DNA of 64,000 bases from Microbacterium sp. ProA8 (GTDB taxonomy: Bacteria; Actinomycetota; Actinomycetes; Actinomycetales; Microbacteriaceae): NCBI RefSeq assembly GCF_039905635.1, contig NZ_CP157000.1, forward strand, positions 3,596,001 to 3,660,000. The letters are read 5' to 3'. Both the position numbers and the translations under genes were made by a program. This document shows positions 1-7,642 of the stretch, piece after piece. A model generated the notes under the pieces. That model made no database searches. It was not told the DNA's origin and worked only from the letters and a program-made list of their open reading frames with translations. Position 1 is the stretch's first letter. Each line of letters opens with the position of its first letter.

Positions 1-512
1 AGCACCTCCTGGAAGCGGGCCGCCCACCCGGCGGCGCGCTTCGCGCCGAGCCCTTCGATGATGAACATCGCCCCCAGCAGCCCCACCGGATTCGGCCGGG
101 CGGCGTAGTGGAACATGTACCCTGAGAGCGCCTCGGAGCCGACGTTCTTACGTCCGGCGCGCAGCTCGTCGAGAGAGCCGCCGATCGCGACGTAGTCCCG
201 CTCGATCATGAGGTAGTCGCGGTGCTCCTCCTCGGCATGGCGGATCGCTGCGGAGCGCAGCTCGAAGTGGTCGATGTCGAAGCTGGCGGCCGCACGAGAG
301 ATCCACGGCGATCCGTCGACCACCTGCTGGCGAAGATTGAAGAGCAGCCGCCGGTAGTCGTCGAGCGTCACCGTCCCTTCGGCGAGCCGCGCGAGGAGCG
401 GCACGGCATCGAGACGCTCCTCGAGCTCGACCCAGACGTCGGCGAGCCGTTCGAACAGCGTTTCGGCGCCCGCAGGCGTCACCTCGGTGGCCGCAGTCGT
501 GGTGGTGCTCAT
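1..512 (-). CDS. Haem-oxygenase-like iron-containing redox enzyme (partial, C-terminus outside window)
   Basis: The window edge cuts this gene; about 170 N-terminal residues are visible. It looks like the all-helical haem-oxygenase/TenA fold used by non-haem iron or diiron oxygenases (CADD/UndA-like families): a run around residue 90 reads RHAEEEHRDYLMIERDY, giving the Glu/His metal ligands expected of that group, and MFIIEGLGAKRA further on supplies another conserved Glu. The ATG at 512 overlaps the TGA of the upstream ketosynthase gene (ATGA), so the two are almost certainly translated together. A role in oxidising or decarboxylating an acyl product made by the ketosynthase is inference. 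The family is fairly clear; the substrate is unknown, and the missing C-terminus may hold remaining ligands. Confidence 0.72.
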   Translation of the reverse strand, partial: MSTTTTAATEVTPAGAETLFERLADVWVELEERLDAVPLLARLAEGTVTLDDYRRLLFNLRQQVVDGSPWISRAAASFDIDHFELRSAAIRHAEEEHRDYLMIERDYVAIGGSLDELRAGRKNVGSEALSGYMFHYAARPNPVGLLGAMFIIEGLGAKRAAGWAARFQEV

Positions 513-1651
513 GTCGATGCTCCTTGCTGATCCGGTGGGGCGACCACCGTGAGGTGGGCGAAGGCGAACGAGAATCGTCCCGACTCGGGCACCGCGAGCA
601 GCACCGTCTCGCCGGGCGCGAACCGCCCGGCGTGCCAGGCCTCTTCGAGGGCGATGAAGATGCTCGCGGATCCGGTGTTGCCGCGGGTCTCGAGGTTCGA
701 GAACCAGCGGTCTGTGTCGAGCGTGGGGATGCGGCGGCGCAGCGCCTCGAACGCGACGTCGCGGAACATGTTGGTGCTGTAGTGGCAGATGACGTGGTCG
801 AGGTGTCGCACGTCGACGAGCCCGATGGCGACGAGCTCCTCGAACTGCCGGATCCCGGCATCCGCCAGGTCATCGAGCATCCCCACGTCCTGACGAAGCA
901 GGAACATCCCGGCGGCCTCGGCGTCGGCGATGCCGACGTCCTGCCAGGTGCCGCCCACGGCCGGCTCGGGGCCGACCATCCCGGCGCGCATGCACACGTC
1001 GTACTCGTGGGCCAGGGAGACGTGACGCACCCAGTCGACCCGCAGCGAGGGCTTGTCGGGGTGCGGCTGGAACTCCACGATGACGGCGCCGGCGCCGTCC
1101 GACAGCATCCATCGGAGGAAGTGGGAGTCCATGCCGGCGCGGATGCCGTCGTAGCGCCGCTGCCGGAGGCTCCGGCTCGGCAGCTCCGAGCCGACGACGG
1201 CGGCCCGCGGATGGTCACCGAGGCGGATCTTGCTGACGGCGGCGTCGAGCGCTGCCAGGCTCGACGCGCAGACGCCCGATGCCGACAGCAGCTGCATCGG
1301 TCCGCCGCCGAGGCGTCCGTGCACCATCGAGGCGAATCCGGGCACGAGGACGTCGCCCATCGTCGTCGCGCACGCCAGCATGCGGAGGTCGGTCGCATCG
1401 ATGCCGCGATCGTCGAGCGCCGCACGGAGGGCCTTCACGGCGAGCTCCTCGTTCAGCTCGGTCGGTTCACCCTGCTCGTCGAGCGCATAATGCCGCTGAC
1501 GGATGCCGTTGGCCTCCAGGACGCGGCGGCGGATACGCGCCGTGACGGGGTCGTCGCCGCCGAGCCGGGCCACGATGCCGTCGTTGTCGACGGGCGCACC
1601 CGGCAGATACCGGCCGAAGCCGGTGAGGTAGGCAGTCGCCGTTGCGCCCAT
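509..1651 (-). CDS. 3-oxoacyl-ACP synthase III family protein (KAS III-like thiolase fold)
   Basis: A 380-residue thiolase-fold condensing enzyme. The KAS III catalytic triad is visible: Cys128 in GVCASS, His290 in ICHYSTN and Asn325 in RGNTGS. Such enzymes condense an acyl-CoA or acyl-ACP starter with malonyl-ACP, or transfer acyl groups. It is longer than housekeeping FabH (about 320) and sits away from fab genes, beside an oxygenase-like gene whose ATG overlaps its stop, so a specialised-metabolite role is more likely than primary fatty-acid synthesis (inference). ATG 1651 has no Shine-Dalgarno sequence, but TAGTGT lies seven bases upstream, the arrangement of a leaderless transcript. It diverges from the oxidoreductase at 1790. 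Confidence 0.85.
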   Translation of the reverse strand: MGATATAYLTGFGRYLPGAPVDNDGIVARLGGDDPVTARIRRRVLEANGIRQRHYALDEQGEPTELNEELAVKALRAALDDRGIDATDLRMLACATTMGDVLVPGFASMVHGRLGGGPMQLLSASGVCASSLAALDAAVSKIRLGDHPRAAVVGSELPSRSLRQRRYDGIRAGMDSHFLRWMLSDGAGAVIVEFQPHPDKPSLRVDWVRHVSLAHEYDVCMRAGMVGPEPAVGGTWQDVGIADAEAAGMFLLRQDVGMLDDLADAGIRQFEELVAIGLVDVRHLDHVICHYSTNMFRDVAFEALRRRIPTLDTDRWFSNLETRGNTGSASIFIALEEAWHAGRFAPGETVLLAVPESGRFSFAFAHLTVVAPPDQQGAST

Positions 1652-1789
1652 GGTGATGACACTAGGGGCACAACCCTTCCGTCTCTTTCCTTCGCGCGTG
1701 AGAATTACCGAGCGCTCTCATTTTTGAGTACACTCTGTTATATAGAGGTGACCCGAACGCCTCCCGACGAAGAGGAGTACGACACAGCT
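1652..1789. promoter_or_regulatory. Divergent promoter region with palindromes
   Basis: This 138-bp gap separates the ketosynthase (leftward) from the oxidoreductase (rightward). It is AT-rich for this genome. It holds the perfect palindrome GAGCGCTC region near 1710 and an inverted repeat CACTCT/AGAGGTG around TTATAT at 1731-1749, candidate regulator sites. No regulator gene is adjacent, so the binding protein is unknown. Confidence 0.35.
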
Positions 1790-2785
1790 ATGAAGGCGTT
1801 CGCCGTTTCTGCATACAAGGGTCCCCTCGAGCCGATCGAGGTGCCCGAACCGCACGTCGGGCGCTCCGACGTGCTCGTTCGCGTGCGCGCCGCCGGGGTC
1901 AACGTCCTCGATGAGAAGATCCGGCTCGGCGAGTTCCGGCAGATCCTGCCGCACGCGTTTCCGCTCATCCTGGGCCACGATGTCGCGGGAACGGTGATCA
2001 GGGTCGGCGCGGACGTGCGGGGCCCCAAGCCCGGCGACACGGTCTATGGCCGCGCGGACGACGATCACATCGGCACGTTCGCCGAGCGCATCGCGGTGAA
2101 CGAAGCCGACGTCGCAATCGCTCCAGTCTCCGTCGACATCGCGGCGGCGGCCTCGCTCCCCCTGGTGGCGCTGACGGCGTGGCAGGCGCTGGTGGAGCGC
2201 GGCCGGGTTCGACCGGGCCAGAAGGTGCTCATCCACGGCGGCGCCGGCGGGGTCGGGTCGATCGCGATCCAGCTGGCCAAGCACCTGGGCGCGACGGTCG
2301 CCACAACGGCCGGCAGCGCCGATGCACCGTTCGTGCGCGATCTGGGCGCGGACATCGTCATCGACTACCGGTCCGAGGACTTCGTGCAGCAGCTCAGCGG
2401 CTTCGACCTCGTGCTCGACGGCGTCGGCGGCGAGAACCTGGAGAGGTCGCTGCGCATCCTGCAGCCCGGCGGGCGAGCCATCGGCATCGCGGGCCCTCCC
2501 GACCCGCAGTTCGCACGGGATGCCGGACTCAACCCCCTCGTGCGGCTCGCGATCCGCGGCCTCAGCCGGAAGGTGCGCAGGCACGCGCGAAAGCTCGGCG
2601 TCGGCTACGAGTTCCTGTTCATGCACGCCAGCGGCGAGCAGCTGCGTGACATCAGCCGATTGGTCGACGAGGGCGTGCTGCGGCCGATGGTCGGACGAGT
2701 GCTCCACTTCGACCAGACGGCCGAGGCGCTCCGCCTCGTCGCGGCGGGCGGCTCACGCGGGAAGACCGTCGTGAGCATGCCGTAG
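1790..2785 (+). CDS. NAD(P)-dependent oxidoreductase, quinone oxidoreductase-like MDR family
   Basis: 331 residues of the medium-chain dehydrogenase/reductase superfamily. The N-terminal GroES-like domain (about 1-130) carries LGHDVAGTV, and the Rossmann domain has the nucleotide-binding motif GGAGGVG at 150-156. The zinc-binding cysteines of alcohol dehydrogenases are absent, so this is the zinc-free quinone reductase/enoyl reductase branch, reducing quinones or alpha,beta-unsaturated carbonyls with NADPH. The reading frame continues far upstream, but ATG 1790 gives the standard MKAF start and is preceded by GGAG at 1774-1777. It stands alone on its strand and converges on the exporter gene at 2815. 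Substrate unknown. Confidence 0.87.
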   Translation: MKAFAVSAYKGPLEPIEVPEPHVGRSDVLVRVRAAGVNVLDEKIRLGEFRQILPHAFPLILGHDVAGTVIRVGADVRGPKPGDTVYGRADDDHIGTFAERIAVNEADVAIAPVSVDIAAAASLPLVALTAWQALVERGRVRPGQKVLIHGGAGGVGSIAIQLAKHLGATVATTAGSADAPFVRDLGADIVIDYRSEDFVQQLSGFDLVLDGVGGENLERSLRILQPGGRAIGIAGPPDPQFARDAGLNPLVRLAIRGLSRKVRRHARKLGVGYEFLFMHASGEQLRDISRLVDEGVLRPMVGRVLHFDQTAEALRLVAAGGSRGKTVVSMP

Positions 2786-2814
2786 CTGCGCTGGGCGGCG
2801 CCCTCCGGCATCCG

Positions 2815-4194
2815 TCAGCCCGCGCGTCGCGGCCACAGCAGCGACGCCAGGCCCGTGAGGAGCGCTACGGCGGCGGCGAACCAGTAGCCCGAAGCGAACG
2901 CGGCGAATCCTGGAGCCACGAGGGCCGCGGCCGCCACGCTCGACACGGCCGAGACCCCTGCAGCGGCGCCGAACTCGTGGAAGGTGCTCAGCGCGCCCGA
3001 CGCGACGCCGGCCTCGGCCGGCTCCACAGCGGAGAACATGCTGCCCGACGCCGCGACGAACACCGCGCCCACGCCGAAGCCCGCCACGCTCGTGCCGACG
3101 ATCAACGCCGTCATGGAGAAGATCCCTGCCGCTGCCGCGAGTCCCGCAGCAGTGATGAGCAACCCCGTCACCGAGACCGTCCGCACGCCCCACCGCGGGA
3201 TGATGCGGCCGCCGAGCGTCGCGCCGAGGATGGTGGCGGCCGCGACGGGCAGGAACGACAGCCCCGTCTCCAGCGCGGTGAATCCATGGAGGTGCTGGAG
3301 CGAGAACGAGCCGAGGAAGAAGACCGAGATCATCAGGGCGGCCGCGACGAAGATCAGCCCCAGCCCCCGCAGCACCGGTCCTCGTCCGAGCATCGCCGGT
3401 TCGATGAGCGGGGCTGCGACGGTGCGGATCCGCCAGGCGAAGAGCGCGTATCCCACCAGCGCGGCGCAGACCGTAATCACGGTGGAGGCGCTCAACCAGC
3501 CGTCATCACCGGCCGCGGCGAGTCCGTACACCGCGGCACCCGTCGCCGCCGTCACCAGCGCCGCGCCGAACACGTCGAGGCGGCCGCCCGATCCCGGCAG
3601 CGATCGGACCGATCGCACGAGCCCGATCAGCAGCAGGATGCCGACGGGCACGTTGACGAAGAACACCCACGGCCACCCCGGCCCGGCGGTCAGCAGACCA
3701 CCGAGCAGCACGCCGATCGCGGCGCCCGCGCCGCCGAGGGCCGACCACACGCCGAGGGCGCGGGTGAGCTCCGCGCCCGCGAACGTCCGCACGATCACCG
3801 ACAGGGCGGCGGGCGACATCGCCGCTGCTCCCACGCCCTGGAGCGCGCGGGCGAGCAGCAGCATCTCGCCGCTTCCCGCGAGCCCGGCGAGCAGCGAGGC
3901 CGCGACGAACACCGTCAGGCCCGCCACCACCACACGGCGCGGACCCAGGATGTCGGCAGCCTTGCCGCCGAGCAGCATCAAGCCGCCGAACACGAGGGCG
4001 TAGACGCTCGCGACCCACGCGACGGTGGTGCGGTCCAAGCCGAGATCGGCCTGCATGTCGGGCAACGCGATCGCGACGACCGTGACGTCGACGATCAGCA
4101 TCAGCTGCGCCACCCCCAGGAGGGCGAGGATCCGCCAGCGGGACGGATCGGCGGCGGGAAGGGCCTTCGCGGCCGCGGAATCTGAGGTGTGCAC
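2815..4194 (-). CDS. MFS drug exporter, DHA2 (EmrB/QacA) family
   Basis: 459 residues with many hydrophobic segments, consistent with a 14-helix DHA2 proton-coupled efflux pump. Family signatures are visible: LIVDVTVVAIALPDMQADL in helix 1 (the DxxxVxxALP motif C type signature of DHA2) and GGKAADILGPRRVV in the first cytoplasmic loop (motif A). The chosen start is GTG 4194, eight bases after AGAAAGG; an ATG at 4248 would put the operator palindrome inside the gene. It lies downstream of the TetR gene on the same strand, with an operator-like palindrome at 4231-4246 directly before it, so it is very probably repressed by that TetR and induced by a toxic ligand. Confidence 0.88.
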   Translation of the reverse strand: MHTSDSAAAKALPAADPSRWRILALLGVAQLMLIVDVTVVAIALPDMQADLGLDRTTVAWVASVYALVFGGLMLLGGKAADILGPRRVVVAGLTVFVAASLLAGLAGSGEMLLLARALQGVGAAAMSPAALSVIVRTFAGAELTRALGVWSALGGAGAAIGVLLGGLLTAGPGWPWVFFVNVPVGILLLIGLVRSVRSLPGSGGRLDVFGAALVTAATGAAVYGLAAAGDDGWLSASTVITVCAALVGYALFAWRIRTVAAPLIEPAMLGRGPVLRGLGLIFVAAALMISVFFLGSFSLQHLHGFTALETGLSFLPVAAATILGATLGGRIIPRWGVRTVSVTGLLITAAGLAAAAGIFSMTALIVGTSVAGFGVGAVFVAASGSMFSAVEPAEAGVASGALSTFHEFGAAAGVSAVSSVAAAALVAPGFAAFASGYWFAAAVALLTGLASLLWPRRAG

Positions 4195-4213
4195 GACGAC
4201 AACCTTTCTAAAT

Positions 4214-4257
4214 CGAACAACGGTGTACGAGTACGGTAAACCGTACACGCGTGTTCG
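4214..4257. promoter_or_regulatory. Putative TetR operator upstream of the exporter
   Basis: A perfect inverted repeat GTACGGT-AA-ACCGTAC (4231-4246) is nested between further symmetric arms, GTGTAC/GTACAC and CGAACA/TGTTCG. This compact 16-bp palindrome at the exporter promoter is a typical TetR-family operator. A similar layout (CGAACAC...GTGTTC with GCGTAC/GTATAT inside) precedes the gene at 5147. Confidence 0.7.
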
Positions 4258-4375
4258 ACAAGAGGCGTGGTGCCGGCTGGGACAGGGTGGGCGGGTGCCC
4301 GGCGCTGGGCGCGCCGAGCGTCGGAGACCGCCCCGACCTCATCCGACACCCGCGAGCGCGAGCCGATCGAAAGGG

Positions 4376-4987
4376 TCAGACGGCGAGCGCGGCGAGGCTC
4401 GTGTCGCGCACCAGAGCGGGCGCCTCTTCGGCGGTGATCTCGCCGCGGTGAACGGCAGCCGACGCCCCGTGCAGGATCGCCTGGATGACGCTGATCTGCC
4501 AGTCGATGGGCATGTCGGGGCGGAATTCGCCGGCGTCGCGTCCGCGCTCGAGCAGTGCCCGCACGCGAACCGCGGGCTCGTCGTGTGCACGGCGGATCTG
4601 CTCGGGCGGCAATGCTTGAGACGCCGCGACGACGACGGCACCGAACCGGTGGGTCAGATGCCAGGTGGCCTCGAGCAGGCGACCGAGAGATTCGCGAGGG
4701 TCGCCGTCGAGGTCGAGGTTCGCCAGTGCCTCCTCGGTCTGCGAGATCGCGCGGTCCACGACCTCACGGATGAGGCTCGCCCGAGAGTCGAAGTGACCGT
4801 AAAGGGTCACCCGCCCGACGTTCGCCGCCTTGGCGATATCGTTGACGCTCGCGTCAGGGTCGACGGCGAGGAGCCTCGTGGCGGCGGCGATGATGGCCTC
4901 GATGTTGCGCACGGCGTCCGCCCGCTTCGCCCGATCGTGGGCGGACGCACCCGCAGGTGCAGGGACCTTCGTTCCCGCTGCGGCCAC
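4376..4987 (-). CDS. TetR/AcrR family transcriptional regulator
   Basis: 203 residues. The N-terminal helix-turn-helix is clear at about 47-66 (ASVNDIAKAANVGRVTLYGHF), the signature of TetR repressors; the C-terminal part is a ligand-binding helical domain. The start is GTG 4987, five bases after GGGAGG. The gene sits between the DHA2 exporter (same strand, 181 bases downstream) and a divergent membrane-protein gene, and palindromes with related arms flank both sides. It most likely represses the exporter and possibly itself and the divergent operon, releasing on binding a small toxic compound. The ligand cannot be read from sequence. Confidence 0.88.
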   Translation of the reverse strand: MAAAGTKVPAPAGASAHDRAKRADAVRNIEAIIAAATRLLAVDPDASVNDIAKAANVGRVTLYGHFDSRASLIREVVDRAISQTEEALANLDLDGDPRESLGRLLEATWHLTHRFGAVVVAASQALPPEQIRRAHDEPAVRVRALLERGRDAGEFRPDMPIDWQISVIQAILHGASAAVHRGEITAEEAPALVRDTSLAALAV

Positions 4988-5085
4988 GGTGACCTCCCAA
5001 ATCAGACAGTCACGTGCACTTTAGCCTGCTGGCGCGTCGCCATCGGCTCGTTCACCGAGGTGGGCGGGAAAGGCTTCCAATAACT

Positions 5086-5128
5086 CGAACACTGGCGTAC
5101 AGTTTAGTAATTCGTATATCGGTGTTCA
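5086..5128. promoter_or_regulatory. Second putative TetR operator, divergent promoter
   Basis: CGAACAC at 5086-5092 and GTGTTC at 5122-5127 form symmetric outer arms around GCGTAC...GTATAT, echoing the 4214-4257 site. It lies between the TetR gene (leftward) and the membrane protein gene starting at 5147, so it could control both. Confidence 0.5.
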
Positions 5129-5146
5129 AGAAAAAGAGGATTCGAG

Positions 5147-5737
5147 ATGGATGCCGTCCTCACGCAGGAATCGACCGACCGCGCACGGCCACCCCGACGT
5201 GCAGGTGCGTGGTGGCAGGTGGCGTGGCCCATCGCACTCGCGGTGCTGGTGGCCGCCGCCACCGCTTACGGGTTGACTGATGGCCGCGACGTCGCCCCGG
5301 TGGTCGCGGCATCCGGTCTCGTCTATCTCGCTGCGGCCGCCACGCAGCGGCGGTGGGCGGCGTGGGTCGCCTTCGGCATCGCGTTCGCCCTCATCTCGCT
5401 GGACAAGTTCGCAGATCTGGATGCCATGCCGTGGCTGCTGGTGCTGGCCGGAGTGCTGGTCGTCGTCGGACCCGCGTCCCGCCGCGCCCATCCCTGGTGG
5501 GCGCTGCCGCTGCAGACGGCGGCGATGCTCGTGCTCGGCGCGACCGCCGTGGTGGCCCTGCGGCTCGAGCCGACCGTCGGCGGTCTACTGGTCGCGGCCG
5601 CACTGCTCGGTCACGCAGCGTGGGACGTTCACCACCATCGCACCGGACGCGTCGTCGACCATGCCCTCGCCCGCTTCTGCGCGGTGCTCGACGTCGCGGT
5701 CGCGGTCCTCGTCGGCGTCGTCACCCTCACCGCATGA
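5147..5737 (+). CDS. Multi-pass membrane protein, function unknown
   Basis: 196 residues, mostly hydrophobic, with roughly six predicted membrane segments after a basic N-terminus. I do not recognise a named family. The C-terminal third (LLGHAAWDVHHHRTGRVVDH followed by a hydrophobic helix with an internal Asp) closely resembles the end of the membrane protein at 11996-12892, so both share a conserved His/Asp-rich module. ATG 5147 follows AGAGGA with six-base spacing. The stop overlaps the ATG of the acetyltransferase at 5734. The TetR-like palindrome upstream suggests co-regulation with the exporter. Confidence 0.75.
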   Translation: MDAVLTQESTDRARPPRRAGAWWQVAWPIALAVLVAAATAYGLTDGRDVAPVVAASGLVYLAAAATQRRWAAWVAFGIAFALISLDKFADLDAMPWLLVLAGVLVVVGPASRRAHPWWALPLQTAAMLVLGATAVVALRLEPTVGGLLVAAALLGHAAWDVHHHRTGRVVDHALARFCAVLDVAVAVLVGVVTLTA

Positions 5738-6315
5738 CGACCGCCGAGGCAGCGCGCCGACAAGCGCTGCGGATCACCACCGACGCCGGGGTGCTGCTGC
5801 GCCGACCGTGCGAAGCCGACGCCCCGGGGGTCTTCGCCGTCCACGGCGATCCTTCCGTCTACCGCTTCGACCCGCAGGAGACGCACGCCGACGTCGAGCA
5901 TTCCGCGCGGTTCCTGGTGCCGATACTCGACCACTGGGCCGAGCACGGGTTCGGCTACTGGACGGTGCTCCTCCCCGCTGCGGACTGGCCGGAGGGCGTG
6001 CCCGGCGCCGACGTCGCCGACGGAGCCCGGGTGTTCGCCGGTCTCGGCGGCATCCGGCATCACACCCTGGATGGCCGGCCGGTGCTCAATGTGTACTACC
6101 GCTTCGCCCCGGCCGCACAGGGACGAGGACTGGCGCGCACCGTCGTGGAGCAGGCGCTGGCGTTGGCGCCCCTCCTCGCGCCGGGCACCGACGTCGTGGT
6201 GCGCACCCGCCCGGCGAACGTCGTCGCACGCCATGTCGCCGAGCGCGCCGGCTTCGTCGACGAGGGTCTGGAGCCCGGCACCACCGACATGCAGCTGCTG
6301 CGCCGCCGCTTCTGA
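5734..6315 (+). CDS. GNAT family N-acetyltransferase
   Basis: 193 residues. The acetyl-CoA-binding motif A is seen as PAAQGRGLARTVVEQAL (QGRGLA at 129-134), and RPANVVARHVAERAGFVDEG supplies motif B, where an Asn/Ala helix precedes the familiar AGF. The LRRP...A...VFAVHGDP beginning resembles RimJ/RimL-type acetyltransferases of protein N-termini or small amines. Its ATG overlaps the TGA of the membrane protein (ATGA), so the two are translationally coupled. Substrate unknown; given the exporter next door, antibiotic or metabolite acetylation is possible but unproven. Confidence 0.85.
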   Translation: MTTAEAARRQALRITTDAGVLLRRPCEADAPGVFAVHGDPSVYRFDPQETHADVEHSARFLVPILDHWAEHGFGYWTVLLPAADWPEGVPGADVADGARVFAGLGGIRHHTLDGRPVLNVYYRFAPAAQGRGLARTVVEQALALAPLLAPGTDVVVRTRPANVVARHVAERAGFVDEGLEPGTTDMQLLRRRF

Positions 6316-6417
6316 CGGCCGGCGCCGCCGGGACGGACGTCGGGCGGAATCGCGACGTGGGTCGGCGGGTGCATCAGCGGTGGGAGGATCGGTAGTCGCT
6401 GACAAGAAGGAGCAACC

Positions 6418-7131
6418 ATGCCCGCACCCACCGTCGTCCTCGTCCACGGAGCCTTCGCCGAATCGGCGAGCTGGAGCGGCGTCATCGCCGCCCTGCAGAG
6501 TCGCGGCGTCAACGCGATCGCGACCCCGAACCCGCTCCGCAGCGTCACGACCGACGCCGCGAACGTGCGCAGCGCCGTCGAGTCGATCGGCGGCCCCGTG
6601 CTGCTCGTCGGCCACTCCTACGGTGGCGCCGTGATCACCGAAGCCGCCGTCGGCAGCGACGCAGTCGCGGGCCTCGTCTACGTCGCCGCGTTCGCCCCCG
6701 ACCACGGCGAGACCGCCCTCGGCCTGACCGGCCAATTCCCGGGCAGCACGCTGGGCGAGACCGTCCGCGCGTACCCGCTGGGCGACGGCACGAACGACCT
6801 GATCGTCGACCGCGAGCTGTTCCCGAACCAGTTCGCGGGCGATGTTCCGCTCGAGGACGCCAAGATCGCCGCGGCGACCCAGCGCGCCATCCGCGACTTC
6901 GCCCTCGGCGAGCCGCAGCCCGCCGAGACGCCGGCGTGGAAGACCCTCCCGTCGTGGTTCGTCTTCGGCACCGGCGACAAGAACATCCCCGCCGAAGGAC
7001 TTCGTTTCATGGCCGACCGCGCCGGTTCGCGCAAGACCGTGGAGATCGAGGGAGCGTCCCACTCGGTGATGGTCTCGAACCCCGGCGCCGTCGCCGACCT
7101 GATCCAGGACGCGCTCGCCCACCTGTCCTGA
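6418..7131 (+). CDS. Alpha/beta fold hydrolase
   Basis: 237 residues of the alpha/beta-hydrolase superfamily, close in style to the EstC/methylesterase-like group. The oxyanion-hole LVHGAFAESASW, nucleophile elbow GHSYGG (Ser67), acid Asp187 in GTGDKNIP and His215 in EGASHS make a full catalytic triad. It has no signal peptide, so it acts in the cytoplasm. The start has a strong AAGGAG site six bases before ATG. A perfect-looking terminator hairpin follows, so it is probably a single-gene transcript. Likely hydrolyses an ester; the substrate is unknown. Confidence 0.87.
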   Translation: MPAPTVVLVHGAFAESASWSGVIAALQSRGVNAIATPNPLRSVTTDAANVRSAVESIGGPVLLVGHSYGGAVITEAAVGSDAVAGLVYVAAFAPDHGETALGLTGQFPGSTLGETVRAYPLGDGTNDLIVDRELFPNQFAGDVPLEDAKIAAATQRAIRDFALGEPQPAETPAWKTLPSWFVFGTGDKNIPAEGLRFMADRAGSRKTVEIEGASHSVMVSNPGAVADLIQDALAHLS

Positions 7132-7140
7132 GCCGCACGT

Positions 7141-7174
7141 GACGGTGGGATCCGCCCCGGCGGATCCCGCCGTC
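7141..7174 (+). terminator. Hairpin terminator after the hydrolase
   Basis: A long inverted repeat (arms 7141-7156 and 7159-7174, 15 of 16 pairs Watson-Crick, one G-U) begins ten bases after the hydrolase stop. There is no T-run, as is common in high-GC actinobacteria. Confidence 0.7.
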
Positions 7175-7268
7175 AACCGATCGATCGATCACCGGCGCAG
7201 CCGCTGCGTCCTCGAGACGGAGCCGATCGCCGGATGTGCCCGCGCCCGCTTCACGGGAGCGTCGAAGC

Positions 7269-7517
7269 ATGGCACAGAACGACTACTCCTCCACCGGCGC
7301 GGACAGGGGCGCACCGCTGGACGGCGCGGCCCTCGTCACCCGCCGACTCGCGGGATTGCTCGGCCGGCTCGCGAAGGCCCTCTCGCACCGGCGGCGCCCG
7401 ACGGATCTGACCAACGAAGAGCACCTTCAGCTGCGGCTGGCCGAGAGGCAGCGGCGCGAACGCGAGTACGCGGCGCTGATGCTGCTGCTGGCGACGACGT
7501 CGGGAGCGCTGCGATGA
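7269..7517 (+). CDS. Small charged protein, function unknown
   Basis: An 82-residue reading frame with ATG 7269 nine bases after GGGAG. The protein is rich in Arg, Leu and Glu; the segment from about 45 to 70 (NEEHLQLRLAERQRREREYA) would form an amphipathic, possibly coiled helix, followed by a short hydrophobic tail. I do not recognise a family. It precedes the ABC transporter ATPase by 125 bases on the same strand. The frame and ribosome site are convincing, the lack of recognised homology is not, so treat it as a hypothetical gene. Confidence 0.45.
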   Translation: MAQNDYSSTGADRGAPLDGAALVTRRLAGLLGRLAKALSHRRRPTDLTNEEHLQLRLAERQRREREYAALMLLLATTSGALR

Positions 7518-7642
7518 TGCGCCGGCTCTCGCCGGCTGATCGCGCATCAACCGAACGGTGGAGCGTGGAATCATCCGGCGCCGCCCGCCCTCTCAGCCGA
7601 CGTGGTGACGCGAGTGCCGGCACGGGGCGCCAGCCTGAGACC

